From contig JAMPIV010000584.1 in NCBI GenBank assembly GCA_024509875.1, forward strand, positions 806,001 through 870,000: a stretch of 64,000 nucleotides of DNA. The letters are read 5' to 3'. Below the pieces are notes generated by a model, which worked only from the letters and a program-made list of their open reading frames with translations, ran no database searches and had not been told where the DNA came from. How positions within the stretch are numbered: position 1 is the first letter of the stretch; the number at the start of each line of letters is the position of its first letter. Made by a program: the position numbers and the translations under genes. This document shows positions 25,101 to 37,100 of the stretch, piece by piece. Source of the DNA: Oreohelix idahoensis. Taxonomy: Eukaryota; Mollusca; Gastropoda; Stylommatophora; Oreohelicidae.

Positions 25101-28100
25101 CATGTTGTAGAATGTACAGACGAAGTTTTTTGGGGAACCATCACCTGATGTCTGATTAAAGATGAATCTTTAAAATTCCTAACCAATACATCATTTTTAA
25201 GTGTGTACCACTGTTTTGGTGACAAACTATCATTAACGTAATCATTATCTTTGACTAATCTAAAGAATTTCTTCAAAGAGTTGTCTTCTCTTTGAAGTTT
25301 GATAAAGGATTGTTTGTCTATCTCGGAGTGAACGTGAAAATCGTCCTGAGTTCCAGGACCGGTATCATCATTTTCCTTTTGTGCCTTGGCCTGGGCACGC
25401 ATAGTAACTGCAGCAGCAGTTGATAAATTTTGACGTTCCCATTGAACAATTTCTTCGGGTGAGCAATCATTGCTGCCGTGTATCCGGCCAAGTGTGACAT
25501 CCGCTATTGGATTCCTTAACAAACACACTTTAACCTTGCCTGTAAAAAATGGTGAGTGAATATCCACCACGGCTGTGGGATAAAATTCCACTGTACCGCC
25601 GAAAGTTACACATTTAACAAAGTCACCCGTTGCATGAGACGGATGTACTAATGACTGTCTCACTCCGACAGTCGTGCAACCAGAATCACGGAGTACTGTA
25701 ACTTGAGTAAAGGTAAAGGAACCCGTTACACGCCCATTGAGGCATATTGGGAATATGGTGTTAGGCCCATATTATCTTGACCGTCGGCACACGAGGGGTG
25801 ATGTGGTCGGCATCACGCCGGCCGCCTTAACCTTCCCAGAGTAGCTCTGGTACCCATTTGGGGCTGGGTCGACCCAGGAGCCGTTTGTGGCCTAAAAATT
25901 TTCCGCCTCATCTGGGGATCGAACCATAGACCACTGCGCTAGGAAGCCAGTGCACTAACCACTATGCTACCGCGGCTCCTCTGTAACTTGAGTGCCATTC
26001 AATAAACCTTTATGAAGCTGTAGTACTCCTGTGCCATCATGTGCTGATGAAGCAGTAACTGCTGGGAGCGGATGACCACATTTTAACAAGGAAGTCACAT
26101 TAGACTGGAATAGAGTTTGGCAATCTGGACACTGTGAAGCAGTATCAAAGTCAAACGAACAACATGAAGCTGAATGATTAACAACATTGTTGTCTTGCGC
26201 ATTCTCAGGTGTAGCAGCAGTATTTGCTAAGTTCGCATGGTAGTTCGAATTTGCATTATTTCTAGAGCGTGATCTATGTCTCTGATTGTAAAAAGAGTTA
26301 TTTTGACTCCCGTCATTATTTCTTTGGTTCCTATTGTTGTTTCCTTGATTTCTATAGTCTTGTGACCTATTACGATGTGAATAATTTTGGTTATTGGGTC
26401 CCCAGTTATTCCAATTCTTATTATAGTTACCAAAATTATCATTCCTTCTTTCTCCTGAGTTTTGTTGGAAATTACCTCTGTTTTGTGGTGAATAGTTTCT
26501 ATATGGTTGTCTACCTCTATATGGTTGTGAGTTATTGAATTTGTTTGGTTTGAAATTCCCATCACAACTGTAGGATCTTTGTCTATAATTGTTGTGGTTC
26601 CAAGTTGTAGCTGCAGCAACAGGTAAAGCTTCCTTAATATTTTTGTTACTGACACAAACTCCCGGATGTGCATTACAATATTGCCTACATAATTCCTCCA
26701 TTGAACTCAAACTTGACGGCTTTCTTTCCTGTAGATATTCTCGCAGTGGTCTACTGACGGAAGACAAGACTTTGTCTCGCAATAACAAGTCCTTAAGGCC
26801 CTCATAATTCTCTTCAATGCCGGAAAGTTGTATCCATCTATTAAATGTTAGACAAGTTGCAGCTACAAACTGTGTAAAATCTTTACCCGTTTCAGGAATC
26901 ATATGTTTGAACTTCATACGATAACCTTCAGCGTCTAACTGATGAAGTTTTAATAATAACGTTTTAGCAGCATCATAATTGCGTCTATTCGGCCCGTCCA
27001 ATTGGCACAGAGCAGTTAAGGATTCACCACTCATGAAATCCATCAATCTTGTACACCAATGTGATCTATCAAGCTTATTTTCTTCACAAACATTTTCATA
27101 GCGTTGTAGGAAGGACGAAATATCGTCTATTTCTGGCTTAAACTCAGGCAAATGAAATTTAACAAAACCGCTATCGTGGTTGCTAGAGGAACCTCTACGT
27201 TCAGAGTCGTCATTTTGTCTACTCTGATGTTGGACTTTTTGTTCTTCAATACGTAAAGTCGCCATTTTTTCTTCATGTGCAAGTTTTCTCTCTTCTAATT
27301 CTTTTTCATGAGCAAGTTTCGTTTTGTTCTCTTCTGCAAGCAGCTCTGCTTTTCTGAGCTCTCGCTCTTCATACCGTGCATCTCTTTGTCTCTTATTCTC
27401 TAGGGCTTCTTGATTTTCTTTGGCATTGAATTCCGTTTTGGCAAAGTCCATTAATTCCTTCGCCTTGTAGCCATATTCTTGGCCCATAGTAATAAATTCC
27501 TGATACTCCATTATTTACTTCTTCAGTATCTTACTATCAATATTATAAATTATGTAATAAATGTATCTCGATTAGTCCGTCTATACCAATTCACTAGCTT
27601 TGTGCTTTGCAATATTATCAATGCAAATAGACTCTTAATATTACTAAGCAATAATATCAGAATGTATCATGAAAAAACCAAAACACTGGTGAGAGAAAAA
27701 AAAATAACGCACAAGAACAGAATTGATGGAACTAAACAAGAAGACAAGTACAAGTGACCAAGACAATGTAATAACAGCAGCAAGTAAACGAAAAAGAATG
27801 CAAATGGGAAACTAAGGAGAAACAACAAATAAAACAGACTTACTGCTAAAAAAAAAAACAGGACAGGACCTGTAACAATATATATAAATGTAAACAAGTG
27901 ATAGAAGGTTAGACTAGCATTACGAACAGAATGGTTGTCAACTAAGTAGAAGAAAAACAAAACCAACACACAACAAGAACTGACAACTAGAAATACGAAG
28001 CAGCACACCTAAACAAATTAGGTCACACTAGACAGGCAGTGAACCAAACGTCGGTGAGTAAACTCAGGCCGGAAATTTCACTGCTTGAGAAATGTAAGCA

Positions 28101-31100
28101 AAACCTATAGAAATATCTGCTCAGCGGTCATTTTTACAATGACATGTGTCGCTAACAACAGATTTGTACAAAGATATAGAAACGAAGAAAACAAATAACA
28201 TAGATATCAAAAAGGCTTACGCCACGGCAAAGATACAAGAGTGTATTAACAGGCACTTATCTTATCGTAATCCGATCAGATGCAAGTCCGGAAAAAGGCG
28301 TCAACATTGGAACAACACTGTCCCTCAATACAAGTGAAGCACGGATAAAATGTGAACAGTACACGGTCTCCGTCAGATGAGCATTATGAACTGTGTAGAT
28401 CTTGAAACGCTGTGTTGACTTGGTACAAAGCAACTTGATATCGCCGTGGCATAGACTTGAAACTTGAAAGAATCTTGCAAACGTTGTGATGTAGACTGGA
28501 ACACGAAGTAAACTTGCAAACCGGTTGGTTTGAAATTGTTATCTTGAACGTTACAGCGAACAATAGGACATTGAAACTGGAACATTGGATATGTGCAGTG
28601 GCAGCGTTCGTTATCCAACTGGACCCGTTGATAATGACTGAGTTCACGAAGCGGTGTGTTCACAATAACACGCTGAACAGGAGTGACGATCGCATATACA
28701 GATTAAAAGTCAGCTGTATTTTTGCAAAGTACGAAGGTATACTTGCTTCAGTGAATTTGAAAACCATGCCCTGATGAAAGTATCGATCCAAAACCATACT
28801 GGCTCACCAAATTATATGGTGTTACGTTGGGATAAATTAGAGGATCATGCATGTATACGCGAATGATAGCAGGTGTTCATTCAGGACATTATGGTCAGTA
28901 CACATAACAAAGCCGGTAGGTGAACAGGTCCACGGGAAAACATGGTTGACATTTAATACATAAAGTCACTTCACAATAGTCCATCAAACATCAAAAGTAC
29001 ATGGCAATGGATAAGCGTAGTAGATTATCCCTGGTCCGTCAATAAGGTTCAAACGTTAGGCATCTTTAAGTGGCATATAGTATAATAATAATACAATCCT
29101 CTCATCTCCACTCAATTCTGGCCGTTGTACTAAAGGTTCGGTAATCCACGAAAACCAAAGTAATGCGGCAGAAGAAATCAGTGCAAACCAAATATTAGTT
29201 GCCTCATATCTCAAAGTTACTCGTAGTAAATTATGGTATGAACTTCTAGATACGTTTATGAACCATCTTGCACATAACGTGGCAGCCTCCGAGAATCAAC
29301 AATGCCACAGTATATATTTATAAATCACGCTCCATTATCCCGGAGCTCGAAAAATTACATCTCTCTCGGACACAAACACAAAGACGGAAGCCCCGTTAAT
29401 TAACACACTGAACCCCACGACATGTGACCGAAACGTCACTAGTTGACCGTCGATCATCACGGATGAACGCTTCGTGCAAACCGTAGTTTGCCTACAGGCA
29501 AACACAATTCCTCACATAAAAATGGAAATGTGCTAGCGTGTAGTAGCATGCCTTACTATTTTGACTGCACCCAAAATCTATCCTTAACAGCAAGGATTGA
29601 TTTAAAAAATCTTAATTGAATTTCTTTAACGATCAGTTTTGAACAATTTGATAAATTATAAAAAATCATAAATAACATTTTGTTAATCACTAAGAATTTT
29701 ATTATTTTTTACTTGTTATAAGGCAACATCCTAGATATGTGAAGGTGTCTGTCTGTTCCAGATTTTTTTTTTTTTCCACATATCTAGGATGCATAGTAAC
29801 ACCAGACGGTGGAGCAAGCAAAGACATCAACAACAGAATGAACAAAGCAAGAACAGCCTTTTTTAGTCTAAACAACATCTGGAAGTCCTCTCAGTACAGC
29901 ACAAGCACAAAATTAAGATTATATCAGAGCTGTGTGCTTTCTGTGTTTCTCTATGGCGCGGAATGCTGGAGAGTTACAGAGAAGGAAATGTTGAAATTGT
30001 CCTCTTTTCACACAACATGCCTAAGAAAAATTCACCGAATCTTTTGGCTGAATACCATCACCAACCAAGATCTGCTTACTCGGAGCAAGCAAGAGGTCAT
30101 GCACACCATCATAGCTGGCAGACGCTGGAGTTGGGTTGGCCATGTCCTCAGAAGAGACCCTGATGCCATCACAAGAACAGCTATGCTATGGACCCCTGAA
30201 GGAAAACGAAAGAGAGGCCGACCAAAAGCAACTTGGCGGAGGACTGTGGAGGCTGAGATGCAAAGAATGAACCAGAGTTGGGGCACTGTGCGAAGGATGG
30301 CCACCGACCGAGCAAAGTGGAATCAATTTGTTGTTGCCCTACAAGACGCCACCAGGCATGATGGCCACTGACTGCTTTGATGGTCGGCGGCTAAGGATCA
30401 AAGAAGAAGAAGATAAGGTAACATCATCCTGCAAATATAATGAAAATACTGAAAAGTTACAACAGAACAATTTATTATTATAGACAATACTTGCCAAATT
30501 CCATATCATAAACCTCTAACATAGCAGATACACTCGCTTTTAAGAAAAAAAACATAAACACTGCTGAAAATGTATTAATCGATTAACATTTGTTTTATCA
30601 AGTAATTGATTAAAAACATTTTAACAGATTAATCTATTAATTAATTGTTAAAGATCCCAGCCCTACTCTCTTTATCTTCTGCTGTATTTAAACACTACTA
30701 ACTTTTGATTAAAATATAGAATAACATTTCTTCATACAATAATGTACTCTACACAATCTAGTTATTCAGATAATAATCCAGCCTAGAATGTTTTTACTGT
30801 CCCTGTCAACTATAACTTCTAGTGATCAAATTTACCCAGTGACCCCCTCTTATGTTTTGTTTTGAGGCCAGTTTTAAACTGAAGTGCTAAAATGTGTCAT
30901 GTAAGTAAGCAAGTGACTGATAAAGGAACTAGGATGAATACACAAATATTTCTAAATACATTACAAAGGTTAATCTGCAGTGAATAAACAAACCACTAAC
31001 CTGCAGTGTATAATAACAGCTCCATTATCAAGAGAATCATAAGCCCTGATTTTTTGTCTGAAGAGCAACAAGGAGTGACCAAACCTTGGAACTCCATGAT

Positions 31101-34100
31101 CAGGCCAGGTGGTATAGTGGAACTTTTTCACATATTTTGACTGTCCACCCTTATAGAATGAAACACGTTTTCATTTCTTAGGAAAATAAGCTATTAAAAT
31201 AAAGTTGTAATGCAAAATTAGCAGACTGTGCATTCTTGAAATATGAGTTTGAATATTTTTTAATGTGGTTAAGTGCATAAGGTAAGGTGATGAAGTAAGG
31301 TATGGATAAAATGCCACAGTAGTTCTAGGCATCTTTCACCATCCAGCTTGTTCAATTCTCCATTTTGTTCATACCTGGTGACAATATTGTTTCAGGGTTA
31401 GGTAGGGAAAAATGTACCAAAGTTACTTAGACAGAGACTAAGATAAGACTCACTGTCCCATCTTAAATTATGTAGTACAGTAGATGTATTTTGGCAAGGA
31501 AGAAGATGCTTAGTGCAATTATTTTTTTTAAATGAACAAAAGATTGAAACACACATTGTAGTTTTAGTAAATTTTTTTTCTTTAAACACAGTATTCCGTT
31601 CAACCTTAGTAAATTTTTTTTTCTTTAAACACAGTATTCCGTTCAACCCTAGATGGGTTATAATTAGGATATATTGAGTGAATATATGTGTGTGTGTGTG
31701 ACCCCCCTATCCATGAAACAAACAAAAATCTTAAAAATAAAAAACAAAACAAACACATGCAAAAGAAAAAAAAAGAAAAAAAGGAAAAGGAAAGTCTGTC
31801 ATAACTGTCCTGTTGTTAACTCTTAGTATCCGGCAAGCCCCGTGAAGTGGCGCGGGTTTAGTACCAATTTTACGGCTCGCCAGTTCAAGTGGCGCGCGAC
31901 GGTAACGATAGCTAAACTAGCGCGTAAAAACGCGGTTTTAGCTCCCGTATAGTAAGAGTTAACAAGGTACGCAAGGATAAGAAAGCCTAGGGGTATGTCT
32001 GTGATTTCACCAAATCCACCATTTACTGATTTTGTAAATCAAGAGAAAGTCTTGAACATTAGATAGAACAATCTACAGCACTGTACTATAAGACACTAAG
32101 GGTAGTTTGAAAAGTCACAAATACAAGTGAGGTCTCCAAAAGACTGTACTGCTGCCATCTTGACTATTTAACATCTATAAGGATAGGAAAACATCAGAGG
32201 CTCACCTAGAAACAAATACAATGAAAATGTTACTTTGAACATGACCAGGTTACTTCATACAGATATGCACAAAGTGCAAATTGTATATATGTATGCAGTT
32301 TATGATAAAAAAGGTACAATCTCCTTGTTTCCTCTCTAATTTTATCACTGTCATCCTTTAGCCAATTTGACATCAGCCCTTTCCAATATGATTTTCAATA
32401 ATTTGTTTCATATTGAAAACATGTTAACTTTCTGTCTGATTTGCATTCCTTTCATCATTTCTCTTTTCTTTCTAGTTTTTTCAGGACCTCCTTGCTTAAT
32501 TATGTTGCCATAAAATGGATCCCGTCTTCAGTATATCCACCTTTCAGAGTGTATGTTTTCCAATGATTGTTTTGTGTCCCTATTTCCACAAAATATTCAA
32601 TAATAATTTTTACAACTAGGATAGTTCATTTTTAATTTATATTTGTTTGAGCATTTGTCTGATAAAATGTTGAAAGCACATCTGATTGTTCATAATCTCT
32701 CTTAAGTAGTGTTTCACAATAGTATAAGAAGCATATAAAATTGTACACTGTATGCACTACCAAAAAAAAAAAAAAAAAAAAACCAAGGGTGAGACAAACT
32801 GCTGGAATAATTATAATATTACAGACTAAGAAATGGTAAAATATTCATCTGAGTTTCAGTAAGCAAAATCAGAAAGTGATTTAACCAAGTGTATAACCAT
32901 TCATTTTTTTCATTTCATAACCCTCCACTCCCAAAGGAGCATAGGCCTTCAACAAACACATGCCAAGTCCTCCTGTCACGTGCCATCATCTCAAGTTCTT
33001 TCCATGTTCTCCTCATCATTTTCACCTCTGTTTCCAACTCTCTTCTCCATGTACTTCTTGGTCTTCCTCTGCCTCTCTTGCCCTGGGGGTTCCAGAACAA
33101 GGACTGCCTTGTAATGCTATCAACAGGTTTCCTCAGTGTGTGTCCTATCCATCGCCATCGTCTTCTTCTCATCTCTTGTTCCACTGGCACTTGTCCAGTT
33201 CTTGTCATCAGTTCCACATTGGTAACCTTGTCATACCATTTTAATCCCTCTATTCTACGCAAGCACCCATTTATGAAAGTCTGTAGCTTTTTGGTTGTTG
33301 TCTTTGTTGTTCTCCATGTCTCCGAGCCATACAATAGGACTGACTTCACATTTGAGTTGAAGATTCTTATTTTCGTGTTGGATCCTATTTCTCTTGATCT
33401 CCATATATTTCCCAATGCAATGAAAGCTCCTCTTGCTTTTTGTATTCTTAAAGTGTATAACCATCTTGGATGATAAACAGGTTCAGTCCCAGAGGTATTG
33501 GAAATCATGCATGGTTTGACAGGATGATTTGTCCTTAGCATTTGTTAAAAAAAAAAAAAAAAAAAAATTGCCTCATTTTGGCAAGGCGCATCCCATTCAA
33601 CCTAATTGGTTATATTAGTTCACATGTTTAAACACAAAAGACCTTTAGGTCTGATGATGCATATGATTTTTTTCCCATAACAATAGTTAACTCCCTTGTG
33701 TGTTACCAGGTCCCTAAAGGGGAGAAAAGAATAGTAACACTGTACCCTACCAGGCATGTCGTTAAAAACTGACGAAGGAGGGTTGGGCATGAGGCTGGTT
33801 ACCCCATCCCGTAAACAACTTTTTACCAAAAAAACTTCTACAAATATGGACAAGTCAAATAAAGAATATAAATCAACTCAGCCGCCCAAGACAGAAAAAG
33901 GTCCTCTGGAAAGGAGGCGCATGAAGCAACCCAGAGAAAGCCGAAAGGAGTCTGGGTTGCCGACTAACCTTTTTTTGTCTATGAAAATCTCTGGATTGGC
34001 ACCTGGAATGTTCGCACTCTATGTGAACAAGGGAAAACTGCACATGTAGCAGCAGAAATGACAAATTACAGGATTGATATCCTCGGTCTGCGAGACACGG

Positions 34101-37100
34101 TGGAAGGGCATAGAGAGGAGGAGATTTATTACAGGAGAAATGGTGTTGTCCTCAGGACATGAGGAGGAAAGAAGGCACTTATAGAATGGGAAGCAATGGG
34201 ACCCCAAATTATAACAGCAAAGTTTAAATCAGCCAAAAAGAAAGTAAATATAAACATCATCCAATGTTATGCACCAACAAATGATAAAGAAGAATCTGAG
34301 AAAGAAGACTTTTACACCAGACTTCAAAATGTCTTGGCCATAAAGAAAAGAAAGGACATCACAATTTTGATGGGGGACCTAAACGCGAAAATAGGAACAG
34401 ACAACACCGGCTTTGAAAAAATCATGGGAAAGCATAGATTAGGTATGATGAACGAGAATTGGGAATTGTTAACAAACTTCTGTGCTTCAAATCAACTAGC
34501 TATAGGAGGAAGCATATTTCCACATAAAAGAATACATAAAGCAACGTGGATATCACCAGAACACAGAACTGAGAATCACATTGATCACATATGCATAAGT
34601 AAGAAGTTTAGGTTATCATTGCATGATGTAAAAGTATGTAGGGGAGCAGATGTGGTATCAGATCACTATCTTCTGTTGGCTAAAGCAAAACTAAAACTCA
34701 AGAAGTTTACAACAGTTTATAACTATAGACAACAGTATAATGTGGGATTTCTAAGAAATCAGGAAATAAGAGAAAAATTTTAAATCACAGTATCAAACAA
34801 ATATCAAGTACTCCAACAGCTGGAAGGTGAAGCAGATACAGAAGACCACTGGCAACAAGTAAAAAATATATGGAACGAGACATGTGAAGAAGTACTGAGA
34901 AAAAGAGAACATCAGCACAAAGCATGGATAACAACAGAAACCATTAGTAAGATAGAATTCAGGAAAACCAAGAAAGCAGATTTAAACAGAAGCAAAACCA
35001 GAAGCTCCAAAGCCAAGGCTCATGAAGTGTACATAGAAGCAAACAAAGGAGTAAGAAGAAACATCAAACGAGGCAAGAGGAAGTATATTGAAGAGTTGGC
35101 AAGGGAAGCAGAGGGCAGCCAAAGGAAATATGAGGGACCTGTACAACAACACAAAGAAGCTAACAGGGAAATATAAGCAAGCAAATGGCCTCATAAAAGA
35201 TAAGAATGGAAAACTGCTTAGTAATATACAAGAACAAATTAAGGGATGGACAGAACATTTTGAGGAACTTCTCAATAGACCAGCTCCAACTAATCCCCCA
35301 GACATCCAGCCAGCAGAAGAAGAGCTACAAATCAGCTGTGAACGACCAAGTAGAGAAGAAATAAAGAAAGCCATAAAGCTTCTGAAAGATGGAAAAGCAA
35401 CTGGTCCAGATGGCATTCCAGCAGAGGCCATCAAAACAGATATTGATACCTCTACAGAGATATTATACAAACTACTCGGCAAAGTCTAAGAGAGAGAGGA
35501 AATACCAGCAGAATAGAAGGAAAGTTATCTGGTCAAGTTGCCTAAAAAGGGAAATTTACAAGAGTGCACAAATTTAAAGGAATAATGTTACTATCAGTGT
35601 CAGGAAAAGTATTAAACAGAATCATCTTTGAGAGATTAAAAGAGTCCATAGACAAGCAACTGAGAGATGAACAAGCAGGTTTTCAACAAAATAGATCCTG
35701 TACAGACCAGATAGTCACATTGAGAATAATAGTTGAACAAAGTCTGGAATGGAATTCACCGCTATACATCGGATTCGTGGACTATGAAAAGGCATTTGAC
35801 AGTGTAGACAGAGAATCACTTTGGAAATTGATGAGACATTATGGAGTTCCCATGAAGATCATTAACTTAATAAGGAAGATCTATGAAGACATGACATGCA
35901 GAGTTCTTCATGACGGACAACTTACAGAACCGTTTAGGATTAGAATGGGAGTGAGACAGGGATGCCTCTTGTCTCCATTTCTTTTCTTACTAGCAATAGA
36001 TTGGGTTATGAAAACATAACATTTCACACAACAGAAATGGAATCCAGTGGAATCTGACTAAACAGCTTGATGATCTGGATTTTGCAGATGACTTGGCTCT
36101 TCTGTCCCATAACCATAATCAGATGCAAGAGAAAATGAAAATTCTCGATGAGAAGTCACAACAAGTGGGCCTGAAAATATACAGGGAAAAGACAAAGATT
36201 ATGAGAATAAATGCAAGAAATGATAACAAGGTTGAACTTGAACAAACACCACTAAAGGATGTAGAATGGTACACATATCTTGGCAGTAATATAGACAATA
36301 ACAACCAAAAAGCTACAGACTTTCATAAATGGGTGCTTGCGTAGAATAGAGGGATTAAAATGGTATGACAAGGTTACCAACGTGGAACTGATGACAAGAA
36401 CTAGACAAGTGCCAGTGGAACAAGAGATGAGAAGAAGACGATGGCGATGGATAGGACACACACTGAGGAAACCTGTTGATAGCATTACAAGGCAGTCCTT
36501 GTTCTGGAACCCCCAGGGCAAGAGAGGCAGAGGAAGACCAAGAAGTACATGGAGAAGAGAGTTGGAAACAGAGGTGAAAATGATGAGGAGAACATGGAAA
36601 GAACTTGAGATGATGGCACGGGACAGGAGGACTTGGCATGTGTTTGTTGAAGGCCTATGCTCCTTTGGGAGTGGAGGGTTATGAATGAATGAATATAGAC
36701 AAAGTTGGAGGGACAGACAGATATCAAAATAAGAATACAAAAAGCAAGTGGAGCTTTCATTGCATTGGGAAACATATGGAGAACAAGAGAAATCAAGTCC
36801 AACACAAAAATATGAATCTCCAACTCAAATGTCAAGTCAGTGCTATTATATGGCTCTGAGACATGGAGAGCAACAAAAACAACAACCATATTCCTAACAT
36901 GGTCCTAACACCATATTCCCAATATGCTTCAATGGGCATGTAACGGGATCCTTTCAAACCTCTACACCTCATGGTAGAAGAGGAATGACTAAGTAAGTAA
37001 GTATTACTACAATTATTAGTTAAGAATTTTGGTAATTATAGTAATTATCATGTGGTAATTGGCAAAGATGTGGTTATTTTGTACTAGATATTGAATACCA

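Larger units (their letters stand above)
20678..29589 (-). mobile_element. Gmr1-like Ty3/gypsy LTR retrotransposon, complete, 8.9 kb
   Basis: Two 770-base LTRs (TGTTAC...TTAACA) flank an internal region. The duplication GCAAG is at 20673-20677 and 29590-29594. Reading leftward: gag, protease, integrase, RT, RNase H. Integrase before RT is the Ty1/copia-like order known for Gmr1-type gypsy elements. The LTRs differ at about two sites in 770, so insertion was recent. A SINE splits the protease and there is one frame break between protease and integrase. A GAAGGGGGTGATA polypurine tract abuts the left LTR. Confidence 0.95.
33571..36890 (+). mobile_element. LINE-D, nearly full-length with 5' leader
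   Basis: A leader (TTGGCAAGGCGCATCCCATT to about 33,990) is followed by APE endonuclease, connecting region, RT and part of the C-terminal region. Coding frames are broken at several points. A second LINE-D piece is inserted at 36,299-36,691. After TWRATKTTT near 36,890 the element stops and another repeat tail follows. It is near LINE-A in RT sequence. Confidence 0.88.

Noticed and set aside
26269..26538. Tyr/Ser-rich plus-strand protein
   Set aside because: It is the antisense shadow of the Asn-rich gag tail.
32915..36890. One LINE-D insertion with a 5' inversion
   Set aside because: The minus-strand part has its own 14-base duplication and the plus-strand part keeps a 5' leader, so they are separate insertions.
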